A DNA stretch of 11,190 nt, taken from positions 1 to 11,190 of the forward strand of contig USIA01000045.1 of NCBI GenBank assembly GCA_900554535.1, written 5' to 3'. Shown one piece after another: positions 4,646-11,190 of the stretch. A program made the translations under genes and the position numbers. Below the pieces are notes generated by a model. It was not told where the DNA came from and ran no database searches. It saw nothing but the letters and a program-made list of their open reading frames with translations. This stretch comes from an uncultured Oscillospiraceae bacterium (GTDB lineage Bacteria > Bacillota > Clostridia > Oscillospirales > Acutalibacteraceae). Every line of letters begins with the position of its first letter. Positions within the stretch are counted from its first letter, which is position 1.

Positions 4646-5782
4646 TCAGCGCAGCTCCAGCAGTTTGTTTTTGAGATCCTGCTCCAGCTGGCTGAGCTTT
4701 TGCTCCGCTTGGGCACGTTTTTCGCGGCCCTCCTGCTGGATGCGCATGACCTCGTCGAGTGTTGAAATAAGACTTTCATTGGTGTGCTGTAGCGTTTCGA
4801 GATCCACTATGCCGCGCTCGGACTCCTTTTGCGTTTCAACCGTCGCCATCTTGAGCGTATCGGCATTCTTCCGCAAGAGCGCATTCGTCATATCGGTCAC
4901 TTCGCGCTGCGCTTTGGCCGCCTGCTGCGAATGCACAACGCCCAGCGACAGCACCATCTGGCTTTTCCAGAGCGGGATGGTATTGACAATCGTGGATTGG
5001 ATCTTTTCACTCATTAACAGGTCGTTGTTCTGCACCAGGCGCAGCTGCGGGGCCATCTGGATAGAGATCATGCGGGTCAGCTCCAGATCGTGCAGCTTTT
5101 TCTCGAAGCGGCTGCACATATTTGAGAGATCATTGGCCGCTTGGGCGTCCTCGGGCAGGCCGGTTTTCGCCGCCTTGTCGCGCAGGGCTGGCAACTCGCT
5201 GGACTGCACCTGGGCGAGCTTCTTCTTACCCGCCAGCAGATACATGGAAAGCTCTTTGAAATAGGTCTTGTTGACCTCGTACATTTTATCAAGCAGGGAA
5301 ATGTCCTTGAGCAGCTGCACCTGATGGTTCTCCAGCGCCTCGCAGATCTTGTCGACATTTGCCTCCGCTTTGGCATAGCGCGCCTTGATGGCCTGGATCT
5401 TGTTCCCCGCGCGCTTAAAGCGCGCAAAAATACCCTTCTCCCCTTCCTCTACATCAAAGCTTTTCAGTTCTGCCACAACGCCAGAAAGCATGGCCCCCAC
5501 TTCGCCCAAGTCCTTTGTACGCACGTTTTCCAGCGCAGACTCGGAGAAATCGGACATCTTCTTTTGTGCGCCGGCGCCATATTGCAGCACAACGGTGGAA
5601 TTGTTCAGGTCAATTTTTGCAGCAAAATCATCCACTATCTTCTGCTCTTCCGGCGTCAACTCCGGCTCCGGGGCCGCTGCTTCCTGTAATGAAGCAGCCG
5701 GCGCCTGCGCCACAGGTGTTGCAGTGGAATCGGCAAAGGGGTCCAGCGTCAGCTCTGGGGTGGGCAGATCGGTCTGTTGCAT
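4646..5782 (-). CDS. TelA/KlaA family toxic anion resistance protein
   Basis: A soluble, mostly alpha-helical protein of 378 residues. After an acidic, Ala/Pro-rich N-terminus (about 1-45) come helices with the TelA landmarks: KIDL (56-59), YGAGAQKKMSDFS (68-80), a long amphipathic stretch including NKIQAIKARYAKAEANVDKI (127-146), and the conserved TIPLWKSQM block (268-276). A C-terminal coiled coil spans about 345-378. The family is named for tellurite resistance of plasmid RK2 KlaA; in Firmicutes chromosomes (for example Bacillus subtilis YaaN) the physiological role is unsettled, probably envelope stress. The ATG at 5782 is chosen because GAAGGAGGA sits 6-7 nt upstream; an upstream in-frame ATG (5845) has no such site. 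It lies 99 bp after xpaC, the usual partner, with a small hairpin (GCGGG/CCCGC, 5807-5820) between. Confidence 0.9.
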   Translation of the reverse strand: MQQTDLPTPELTLDPFADSTATPVAQAPAASLQEAAAPEPELTPEEQKIVDDFAAKIDLNNSTVVLQYGAGAQKKMSDFSESALENVRTKDLGEVGAMLSGVVAELKSFDVEEGEKGIFARFKRAGNKIQAIKARYAKAEANVDKICEALENHQVQLLKDISLLDKMYEVNKTYFKELSMYLLAGKKKLAQVQSSELPALRDKAAKTGLPEDAQAANDLSNMCSRFEKKLHDLELTRMISIQMAPQLRLVQNNDLLMSEKIQSTIVNTIPLWKSQMVLSLGVVHSQQAAKAQREVTDMTNALLRKNADTLKMATVETQKESERGIVDLETLQHTNESLISTLDEVMRIQQEGREKRAQAEQKLSQLEQDLKNKLLELR

Positions 5783-5881
5783 AAAAAATCCTCCTTCGGT
5801 TGGATGGCGGGTTGTCCCGCGAAAGCACGTAATGCACCCATGCATCGGGGCAAGTATTTCGATTCTGCTGAAGCATCCGCC

Positions 5882-7123
5882 TCACTGGCGCCCAAAATCG
5901 CTGACGGCAAGTCCTTCCTGTTTGAGCATGGCCTCCAACGCGGCAATGTCCGTCGACAGGTCCAACGCTTCGTCAGCAAAGAGCCGGTCTAATAAATTTG
6001 CAAATGCGCTGTTGATGGTGTCCAACGCATGCGCAATTTCCTGCTTCGCGGTTCGAATTGTCTCCCCTTGCACAGGCTCTGCGTCAAATTTCTGATAAGA
6101 GAGCACCAGCTTTAACGTAGTCGGCAAATAATACTGCATGAAATGGCGGATATCAGGCAGCTTTTCCGGGTGATCCTCGACACAGTCAAAGATACGGCCT
6201 GTCACTGCTTCCAACTGGTAAAGCTTCTGCGAGATGTCCTCGCCCGGAATGGCGTCATTCGCCGCGCGGATTTGTTCCAGATACCGCTTGCCTTCCTTGC
6301 GGATTTCCTCCAGCGCCGCCTTTTCCGGGTGCGCAGCGATCTCCTCCGCCTTTTTGCGGGCGGCTTCTTCGCGCGCTTTGTGTGCTCGCTCGGCTTCCAG
6401 GTATTGTTCATAAGTCTCGTCGTCTACGATTAGGCAGGTTTTCTGCGCATCCAAGTGGCCGGTTGGAAACCAACCCGCTCGGATCATCCAGCGGAGTTCC
6501 CTGATGACGGCCTCCGGGCTGCGGCCGACGGCGTTGGCGAGCTCTGAAATGGATATGAAATCTGCCGGACCCAGGCAGTCGCAATAGCGTTGGTACCGCT
6601 TGCTGCGGCCGTGTATGTGGGTTCCATATACAGCAAGCCCCAAAAATACAGCGGTCAGTGGCAGAAAGATCGCCGCCGACACTGCCGCTATCTGCACCGT
6701 CACCAGGCCGGTTGCGCCCACTGCCAACAGACAGATATCCACCATCACCAAAGGCACGGAAGCTACCCATCCGATTAACATGCAGGCAAGGCCCTTCAGA
6801 CGGCCAGGCTTGCGGGGGCGTTTGCGTGGACCGCGCGGACTTGGTGCACCGCTGGGCGCACCGGGTCCATATGCATAAGGCCCGCCGGGCGGTGGGGTTT
6901 GGCCGCCTGCGCCATACGTATAGGAGCTGCTGGGCGGCGGGGGCGATTCCTGATAAGGATGCTGGGGCCCCGGCTCCTGACCGATTGCTTGATTGACCTT
7001 TTGGGCCACATCCTGTGCGGTTTCCCGGACTGCGCGGTCAAATTCGTCCAGACGGCCTGTCCTCGCGGCATCCTGCACCGCGCGCTGGAATCTGCGCCCG
7101 ATCTCGGAAAAGTTATGCCGCAT
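5882..7123 (-). CDS. xpaC: XpaC-like protein (5-bromo-4-chloroindolyl phosphate hydrolysis family)
   Basis: 413 residues in four parts. An amphipathic N-terminus (1-48) is followed by a Pro/Gly/Tyr-rich linker (51-95) and a basic patch RGPRKRPRKPGRLK (97-110). Two membrane helices follow, at about 112-137 and 141-167. A cytoplasmic segment FISISELANAVGRSPEAVIREL (189-210) looks like a winged-helix fragment. A coiled coil (240-265) leads to the XpaC domain, with KRYLEQIRAANDAIP (279-293), KLYQLE (300-305) and HPEKLPDIRHFMQYYLPTTLKL (318-339). XpaC was named from an X-phosphate hydrolysis phenotype, but its real activity is not established. The ATG at 7123 follows GGGAGGG by 7 nt; longer in-frame starts lack such a site. 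It is the first gene of a likely xpaC-telA-metA unit behind the promoter at 7170-7198. Confidence 0.88.
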   Translation of the reverse strand: MRHNFSEIGRRFQRAVQDAARTGRLDEFDRAVRETAQDVAQKVNQAIGQEPGPQHPYQESPPPPSSSYTYGAGGQTPPPGGPYAYGPGAPSGAPSPRGPRKRPRKPGRLKGLACMLIGWVASVPLVMVDICLLAVGATGLVTVQIAAVSAAIFLPLTAVFLGLAVYGTHIHGRSKRYQRYCDCLGPADFISISELANAVGRSPEAVIRELRWMIRAGWFPTGHLDAQKTCLIVDDETYEQYLEAERAHKAREEAARKKAEEIAAHPEKAALEEIRKEGKRYLEQIRAANDAIPGEDISQKLYQLEAVTGRIFDCVEDHPEKLPDIRHFMQYYLPTTLKLVLSYQKFDAEPVQGETIRTAKQEIAHALDTINSAFANLLDRLFADEALDLSTDIAALEAMLKQEGLAVSDFGRQ

Positions 7124-7169
7124 CTGCAGTCCCTCCCTCTCCAATGACATACGTGTCAGACTTGAAACC

Positions 7170-7198
7170 ATTATAACGCATCCGCAGAGAAATGACAA
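7170..7198 (-). promoter_or_regulatory. Promoter of the xpaC-telA-metA unit
   Basis: On the minus strand: TTGTCA (7198-7193), a 17-bp spacer, TATAAT (7175-7170); predicted start near 7163, giving a leader of about 40 nt before xpaC. Confidence 0.75.
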
Positions 7199-7329
7199 CG
7201 CCCGGCTTCTTCACATACTTTTCACGCAGGTTTTACGAAAACTTCTCCTTCAATTAAAATTCCGTACACAAAAGGCCCGTATACTTAAAACTGTTCCAAA
7301 CGAAAGCCTGCATCGAAAAATGTAGGTGC

Positions 7330-7356
7330 TCAAACTTCCTTCTTTATGTATTTCAT
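7330..7356 (-). CDS. Micro-ORF MKYIKKEV
   Basis: ATG at 7356-7354, TGA at 7332-7330. AGGAG lies 5 nt upstream, immediately after the perfect hairpin GCCGTGG/CCACGGC (7367-7384). It is the last of a series of hairpin, Shine-Dalgarno and micro-ORF modules on this strand. Eight codons is too short to prove coding from sequence alone. Confidence 0.3.
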   Translation of the reverse strand: MKYIKKEV

Positions 7357-7366
7357 CTTTTCTCCT

Positions 7367-7421
7367 GCCGTGGCACGCCACGGCGCTGCTTACAAGTTCC
7401 CGGGTTTCCGGGTTTTCATAA
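7367..7421. repeat. Duplicated hairpin element, copy 1
   Basis: On the plus strand: hairpin GCCGTGG/CCACGGC, then CTGCTTACAAGTTCCCGG, then CGGG and TTTTCATAA. Copy 2 at 7452-7505 repeats the same order 85 bp away with sequence changes but the same hairpin position. On the minus strand each copy contains a micro-ORF. Confidence 0.75.
7390..7419 (-). CDS. Micro-ORF MKTRKPGNL
   Basis: ATG at 7419-7417, TAA at 7392-7390. It differs from the second copy at 7474-7503 at codons 4, 5, 6 and 8 and the stop. The changes in R (CGG/CGA) and N (AAC/AAT) are synonymous and the stop is kept (TAA/TAG). A five-codon frame MKKRL (7433-7416) with an upstream GAGAGGA overlaps its start as ATGA, which would couple translation. 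Function unknown. Confidence 0.35.
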   Translation of the reverse strand: MKTRKPGNL

Positions 7422-7451
7422 TCTCTTTTTCATAACCAACTTCCTCTCTTC

Positions 7452-7505
7452 GCCGCGTTTATCGCGGCACTGCCTACAAATTCCCGGAATATCGGGTTTT
7501 CATAA
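7452..7505. repeat. Duplicated hairpin element, copy 2
   Basis: Hairpin GCCGCG/CGCGGC (7452-7468), then CTGCCTACAAATTCCCGG, then CGGG and TTTTCATAA. Same architecture as copy 1; the hairpin arms changed while staying paired, which suggests selection on the structure. Confidence 0.75.
7474..7503 (-). CDS. Micro-ORF MKTRYSGNL
   Basis: ATG at 7503-7501 with GAGGGGG centred about 9 nt upstream (7 nt spacing), TAG at 7476-7474. Near-identical in peptide to MKTRKPGNL in the neighbouring copy. It is the first micro-ORF of the series, downstream of the hairpin at 7523-7540. A weak possible promoter (TTTACA, 17 bp, TAAAAG on the minus strand, about 7580-7610) lies upstream. Confidence 0.35.
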   Translation of the reverse strand: MKTRYSGNL

Positions 7506-7522
7506 ATTTTCCCCCTCTTTTG

Positions 7523-7546
7523 GCTGCGCGGTTGCGCAGCTTTTTT
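7523..7546 (+). terminator. T-tailed hairpin (intrinsic terminator on plus strand)
   Basis: GCTGCGC (7523-7529) pairs with GCGCAGC (7534-7540) around GGTT, followed by six Ts (7541-7546). There is no plus-strand protein gene between 7124 and here, so it would end an unrecognised transcript or act as an attenuator before the kinase-like gene. On the minus strand it is the first hairpin of the micro-ORF series. Confidence 0.6.
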
Positions 7547-7619
7547 ATTTGCTAAAACGGAAAGTACAAAAAATCGTTTTATCTTTTAAAAAATACGTGC
7601 TTTTTTGTAAAAAATATTA

Positions 7620-7625
7620 TATAAT
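7620..7625 (+). promoter_or_regulatory. Probable -10 box of the kinase-like gene
   Basis: TATAAT at 7620-7625 in a very AT-rich stretch, about 34 nt before the ATG. No good -35 is seen at 16-18 bp. Confidence 0.35.
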
Positions 7626-7658
7626 ATGCACAGACGCAGAAGAAGGGAGTTCTTATCT

Positions 7659-8255
7659 ATGAAACATCGGATCATTTCTATCAGCCGCCAGTTTGGCAGC
7701 GGAGGCCACGCGATCAGTGAGGCGCTTGCCAAGGCGCTGAGCCTGCCGCTTTATGACCGGGAACTCATCTCGATTGCGGCGAAGGAAAGCGGCTTGGGCG
7801 CCGATGCACTTGCGCACGCCGATGAGACGGCCGGCGAAATCCAACAGTCCTCTTCTTTCTTGGGGTTGACCACCAGCGATACTCTGTTTCTCGCGCAGAC
7901 AAAGGTGATCCGTGCGCTGGCGCAGAAAGAGGACTGCATTATCGTTGGCCGCTGCTCGGACGTAGTGTTGCTGGAGGAGCCGAATGTGGACCTGCTGCGT
8001 GTATACATTCACGCGCCGTTCCAATACCGGCTCCAGCGCATTAAAACCACCGAGGGGTTAACCACGCAAGAGGCCACCCGGCTGATCCGCCAGAAGGACA
8101 AGGAACGCCGGATCTATTTCACATACTACACGGACAAAGAATGGGGTGCACAATCCAATTACGACCTTTCCCTCAACAGCGCTTACTGGCCGCTGGAAAA
8201 ATGTGTGGCATTATTGTCTGCTGCATTTGAAAACATTCCGGCTGCTGCCCAGTAA
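7659..8255 (+). CDS. Cytidylate kinase-like family protein
   Basis: 198 residues of the cytidylate-kinase-like group (PF13189-type), distinct from canonical Cmk. The N-terminal ISISRQFGSGGHAISEALAKAL (6-27) is the diverged P-loop region; as usual in this group it lacks the GKS/T of classical nucleotide kinases. LPLYDRELISIAAKESGL (29-46), CIIVGRCSDVVL (93-104) and RQKDKERRIYFTYYTDKEWG (144-163) match the family's successive blocks, the last being the lid-like arginine-rich part, followed by YDLSLNS (168-174). The substrate is not established. The ATG at 7659 is chosen because AAGGGAG lies 9-10 nt upstream; an in-frame ATG at 7626 overlaps the -10 box and would add an arginine-rich stretch not typical of the family. 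Single-gene unit ending at the terminator at 8273. Confidence 0.88.
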   Translation: MKHRIISISRQFGSGGHAISEALAKALSLPLYDRELISIAAKESGLGADALAHADETAGEIQQSSSFLGLTTSDTLFLAQTKVIRALAQKEDCIIVGRCSDVVLLEEPNVDLLRVYIHAPFQYRLQRIKTTEGLTTQEATRLIRQKDKERRIYFTYYTDKEWGAQSNYDLSLNSAYWPLEKCVALLSAAFENIPAAAQ

Positions 8256-8272
8256 CTTTCAGAAAGAAAACG

Positions 8273-8310
8273 GCGCCTACCGCCCATACCGGGCCGCAGG
8301 CGCTATTTTT
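8273..8310. terminator. Bidirectional terminator
   Basis: GCGCCT (8273-8278) pairs with AGGCGC (8298-8303), with an inner GCCC/GGGC stem, followed by TATTTTT. On the minus strand the stem is followed by a T-rich run (GTTTTCTTTC), so it can also serve the converging MATE gene. Confidence 0.8.
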
Positions 8311-8349
8311 GTCTTTGTCTTTTCTATTCTCCAACGAACTGCCAAACTT

Positions 8350-9774
8350 TCATCTGGAACCGCCTGGTTCTGACACTTTTTGAACGGGTAAATCTACCTG
8401 GCTGCGCTTTAATTCCTGCAGCACCGGGACCGTCATCGGCACAGCCAGCAGGGCACTCAATATATCCGCCACAGGCTGACACAGCTCCACGCCCAACATC
8501 CCCCATACTGGTGGCAGGAGAAAAATAAACGGCAAAAAGAACAGTCCCTGCCGCGCCATGGAAAGGACGCTCGCGCGCACGGTTTTGGCAATATTTTGCA
8601 GCATCATATTGCAGGGAATAATCCAGCACTGCAGGGGGAATGTCAGGCATTGCAGACGCATGGCCTGGGTTCCGATGCGGATGACCGCCGGGTCATCCGC
8701 GCGGAAGACACGCACAATCGAGGGCGCAAAAACATAGCCGAGCACTGCAAATGCTGTGAGGACGATCGCCGCTACGGTCACGCAAAACCAAAATCCCTGC
8801 CGCACGCGATCAAACCGCTTGGCACCATAATTAAAACCACACACTGGCTGGAAACCCTGGCCAAATCCCAGCATGGCGGAACTGGCGAACATACTTACGC
8901 GCGTGACAATGGACATCGCCGCGATGGCCGCATCGCCAAAAGGTCCGGCCGCCGTATTCAGGCAGATGGTTGCAAAGCTCGACAGGCTCTGGCGGCACAA
9001 GCTTGGCAGGCCGCCGCCCAGAATCGCTTTGTAGCGGGACGCACTCGGTGAAAATAGCCGCAGCTGGATACGCACGTTGCCCCCCGGAAAGGTTCCCCGC
9101 AGCAACAAGAGAAAGCTAACAAGCTGGCTTAGAATCGTTGCCAGCGCTGCGCCGCTGACGCCCATGCCCACTTGGAAGATGAACAGCGGGTCCAGCACAA
9201 TATTCAGCAATCCTCCGCTCATCAAGCCGATCATCGCGTAAAAGGCATTTCCCTGCATGCGCAGCTGGACATTCAGCACCAGCGCGGCCGTCATATAGGG
9301 CGCACCAAGTAAAATCAACCGTATGTAGTCCATCGCATAGGGCAGGATCGTCTCTGTTGCACCCAGCAGCCGACACATTGGCTCCAGAAACAACTCGCCC
9401 AGCGCCAGAATCACACAACCCGCGCCCAACGCGGTGAAAAAGCCGGTTGCTGACATTCGCGCCGCCTCCTGTGTACATCTGGCGCCAAGCTTGCGGGACA
9501 TATAATTGCCGGATCCCTGGCCAAAGAAGAACCCAATTGCCTGAATCACTGCCATCAGCGAAAACGCAATGCCGACCGCGCCAGTGGCGCTGGTCCCAAG
9601 CCCGCCAACGAAAAACGTATCCGCCATATTGTAGATAGAGGAAATCATCATACTGATAATGGTGGGCACAGCCATCCGACAAATCAGCGGACGCACCGGC
9701 GTTTGGGTCATCTCCCGATATTTTTTCTGTTGTTCGGATTCTTCTATGGCATTCTGTGACTGCTGTGTATGCAT
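8350..9774 (-). CDS. MATE family efflux transporter
   Basis: 474 residues with twelve hydrophobic segments in two homologous halves, the normal MATE size. Typical features are AVPTIISMMISSIYNMADTFFV in the first helix region (about 35-56), FFFGQGSGNYMSRKLG (82-97), and the second-half counterpart GLPSLCRQSLSS, then FGQGFQPVCGFNYGAKRFDR, a strong family signature. MATE proteins export cationic drugs or metabolites in exchange for sodium ions or protons; the substrate cannot be told here. It resembles the MepA/DinF branch. The 5' end is somewhat uncertain: AAGGG lies about 12 nt before the ATG at 9774, and a second ATG 21 codons on has no better site. A promoter lies at 9895-9923. It is transcribed alone, convergent with the kinase-like gene. 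Confidence 0.94.
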   Translation of the reverse strand: MHTQQSQNAIEESEQQKKYREMTQTPVRPLICRMAVPTIISMMISSIYNMADTFFVGGLGTSATGAVGIAFSLMAVIQAIGFFFGQGSGNYMSRKLGARCTQEAARMSATGFFTALGAGCVILALGELFLEPMCRLLGATETILPYAMDYIRLILLGAPYMTAALVLNVQLRMQGNAFYAMIGLMSGGLLNIVLDPLFIFQVGMGVSGAALATILSQLVSFLLLLRGTFPGGNVRIQLRLFSPSASRYKAILGGGLPSLCRQSLSSFATICLNTAAGPFGDAAIAAMSIVTRVSMFASSAMLGFGQGFQPVCGFNYGAKRFDRVRQGFWFCVTVAAIVLTAFAVLGYVFAPSIVRVFRADDPAVIRIGTQAMRLQCLTFPLQCWIIPCNMMLQNIAKTVRASVLSMARQGLFFLPFIFLLPPVWGMLGVELCQPVADILSALLAVPMTVPVLQELKRSQVDLPVQKVSEPGGSR

Positions 9775-9894
9775 GCGCTATCCATTCCCTTCCCTGTCAT
9801 GCAGCTTCCGTATTTTCATCAAAAATCCAAAATCTTTTAAAAGCTTTTTCCTAGTCAACTTTGATGCGGAAAAAGCCGGCGGTTTTCAGTCTCC

Positions 9895-9923
9895 ATTATA
9901 TACGAAACGCCTTCATTTATAAA
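9895..9923 (-). promoter_or_regulatory. Probable promoter of the MATE gene
   Basis: On the minus strand: TTTATA (9923-9918), a 17-bp spacer, TATAAT (9900-9895). The -10 is perfect and the -35 matches 4 of 6. This predicts a leader of about 115 nt before the ATG, in which I see no known regulatory RNA. Confidence 0.5.
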
Positions 9924-9959
9924 GGGTTCCCGTTCGCTTATATTCAGATAAAAGCACAC

Positions 9960-9989
9960 AAAAAGGAACGACCGTTTCAGGGTCGTTCC
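9960..9989 (-). terminator. Terminator of the ABC transporter operon
   Basis: GGAACGACC (9965-9973) pairs with GGTCGTTCC (9981-9989), a perfect 9-bp stem with a 7-nt loop, followed on the minus strand by five Ts (9964-9960). It lies 62 bp after the ATPase stop; nothing else is seen in 9990-10051. Confidence 0.88.
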
Positions 9990-10051
9990 CAATTGGTTCC
10001 CAAGCAGGCTGGGAAATGATAAGCATTAGAGCGGAGCTAGCGTCGACTGGT

Positions 10052-10846
10052 TCACGAAAGCAGCATCCGGTCATTATCGAGCGCCGTGCCCTGTGCTGTT
10101 TTAAAGCGCTCCAACAGGTCATCGACCCGCAGATGCTTTTTCTCCTCGCCACAGATATCAAAGAGGATCCGGCCATCGCTCATCATGATGATACGATTGC
10201 CGTATTGAATCGCATGGGTCATGTTGTGGGTAACCATCATGGCCGTCAGATGCTGGCCTTCCACAATCTCATTCGTCTGGTTCAAGACCGTCTCTGCGGT
10301 TTTGGGGTCCAGGGCGGCGGTGTGTTCATCAAGCAGCAGAAGTCTCGGCTTCTGAAGTGTGGCCATCAATAGCGTCAACGCCTGGCGCTGACCGCCGGAA
10401 AGCAGGCCCACCTTGCTGGTTAGTCGGTCCTCCAGACCAAGGCCGAGCACCTTGAGCTTTTCCCGGTAGAGGGCGCGTTCTTCCTGTGTGATGCCCCAGC
10501 GCAGCGTGCGGTGCTTTCCGCGGCGATAGGCCAGCGCCAGGTTTTCCTCAATATTCATATCGCCAGCAGTACCACGCATCGGGTCCTGGAAGACACGGCC
10601 GAGGAACTTCGCGCGCTGATATTCCGGCAGACGCGTTATATCGTGTCCATCGAGCTCGATGGTTCCGCCATCACAGGGATACACGCCCGCAATCAGATTT
10701 AACAGCGTGCTTTTGCCCGCACCATTGCCGCCAATTATCGTGACAAAATCGCCCGGATTCAGGTGGAGATCGATATTTACCAGCGCCTTCTTTTCATTGA
10801 CAGTATTTTTGTTGAATGTTTTACAGACCTTGGTCAATTGCAGCAT
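10052..10846 (-). CDS. ABC transporter ATP-binding protein (ABC_sub_bind / TrpXYZ-like importer)
   Basis: 264 residues with a full ABC ATPase set: Walker A GGNGAGKST (39-47), Q-loop Gln87 in RVFQDP, signature LSGGQRQ (149-155), Walker B LLLLDE with catalytic Glu174 then HTAALDP, and switch His207. The opening KTFNKNTVNEKKAL and RVFQDPMRGTAGDMNIEENLALAYRRG are characteristic of ATPases paired with ABC_sub_bind (PF04392) binding proteins, a group that includes aromatic amino acid importers; the substrate here is unknown. The ATG at 10846 is preferred because GGAGGGG lies 6 nt upstream. An in-frame ATG at 10864 overlaps the permease stop as ATGA and would add six residues. Either way the two genes are coupled. 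It is the last gene of its operon, followed by a terminator. Confidence 0.93.
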   Translation of the reverse strand: MLQLTKVCKTFNKNTVNEKKALVNIDLHLNPGDFVTIIGGNGAGKSTLLNLIAGVYPCDGGTIELDGHDITRLPEYQRAKFLGRVFQDPMRGTAGDMNIEENLALAYRRGKHRTLRWGITQEERALYREKLKVLGLGLEDRLTSKVGLLSGGQRQALTLLMATLQKPRLLLLDEHTAALDPKTAETVLNQTNEIVEGQHLTAMMVTHNMTHAIQYGNRIIMMSDGRILFDICGEEKKHLRVDDLLERFKTAQGTALDNDRMLLS

Positions 10847-10860
10847 GGTAATCCCCTCCC

Positions 10861-11190
10861 TCATTCCTTCTGGTTCGGCTCATCCGGATCCTTGTCCGAA
10901 TTGTCGATGCTGTCTTCTATGGCCTGATCTGGCACAAGCGCGGGTTGCCGGGTGGCCTTATGATGGCCGCCCATGCGCTGAATTCCCCGCTTCGCCACCG
11001 GCAGGAACAGTGCGATCGCCACGATGATCGCGCTGATCAGCTTCATGTCTGTGGCCTTCAGGCCCAGGAACAGGACAACCGCAATGACGACACGGTAAAT
11101 GATAGAGCCCACCACCATGCACACCAGCCGCGGGATAAACCCGACGTGGCGGCCCAGCACTACCCCGCCGATGAAGAAAATTCCTGTATT
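10861..11190 (-). CDS. ABC transporter permease, C-terminal part (runs off the window)
   Basis: The frame is open from the window edge to a TGA at 10863-10861, giving about 109 C-terminal residues. Two or three hydrophobic segments are visible (IFFIGGVV, CMVVGSIIYRVVIAVVLFLGL, LISAIIVAIALFLPV), then a cytoplasmic tail rich in charged residues ending NQKE. The LKATDMKLISAIIVAIALFLPV ending matches branched-chain-type permeases (BPD_transp_2 fold) that pair with ABC_sub_bind importers, in agreement with the adjacent ATPase. The rest of the permease and presumably the binding protein lie beyond 11190. The tail after residue 80 of this fragment is acidic and variable. Confidence 0.85.
   Translation of the reverse strand, partial: NTGIFFIGGVVLGRHVGFIPRLVCMVVGSIIYRVVIAVVLFLGLKATDMKLISAIIVAIALFLPVAKRGIQRMGGHHKATRQPALVPDQAIEDSIDNSDKDPDEPNQKE

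Noticed and set aside
5783..5845. Longer N-terminus for TelA
   Set aside because: The upstream ATG lacks a ribosome binding site, while GAAGGAGGA is correctly spaced before the ATG at 5782.
7124..7198. Longer N-terminus for XpaC
   Set aside because: The extension would overlap the promoter -10/-35 and lacks a Shine-Dalgarno; GGGAGGG precedes the ATG at 7123.

Overview
The window looks like chromosomal DNA from a Gram-positive gut Clostridia, most likely Ruminococcaceae/Oscillospiraceae (the Faecalibacterium/Subdoligranulum/Gemmiger area). This is an inference from moderately GC-rich genes with strong AGGAGG-type ribosome binding sites, consensus sigma-A promoters, short T-tailed hairpin terminators, tRNA genes with encoded CCA, an xpaC-telA pair and an acetyl-type MetA. 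I could not run any search, so the genus is not certain.

Layout. (1) Positions 1-1560 are an accessory patch. It holds eight 44/45-bp tandem repeats, each carrying the 16-bp palindrome GGGGAACCAGTTCCCC, then a frameshifted and truncated HicB-type antitoxin remnant. Next is an AT-rich convergent gene for a small protein with two CxxC pairs, and a micro-ORF that contains a ninth, isolated copy of the palindrome. (2) Positions 1629-2460 hold no convincing protein gene. Two convergent promoters, each paired with a terminator, predict overlapping small RNAs on opposite strands. A GC-rich hairpin-containing stretch follows, then a cluster of alternating inverted repeats. (3) Positions 2461-2741 are a minus-strand tRNA-Thr(TGT)/tRNA-Tyr(GTA) unit with a perfect-consensus promoter; both tRNAs deviate from consensus in the T-arm. 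(4) From 2846 to the end is ordinary chromosome. A plus-strand DUF1624-type membrane acyltransferase converges on a minus-strand xpaC-telA-metA transcription unit. A roughly 500-bp intergenic region with duplicated hairpins and tandem micro-ORFs follows. Then come a plus-strand cytidylate-kinase-like gene, a minus-strand MATE exporter, and the end of a minus-strand ABC importer operon (ATPase plus the C-terminus of the permease) of the ABC_sub_bind/TrpXYZ-like type.

How the parts relate. XpaC and TelA are commonly adjacent in Firmicutes; here they appear to be co-transcribed with metA, the first committed step of methionine synthesis from homoserine, from one promoter upstream of xpaC. The ABC genes overlap or abut and would be translationally coupled. 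Convergent gene pairs are separated by shared bidirectional terminators. The most novel-looking material is non-genic: the palindrome array, the convergent small-RNA pair, and the hairpin/Shine-Dalgarno/micro-ORF array at 7330-7546.
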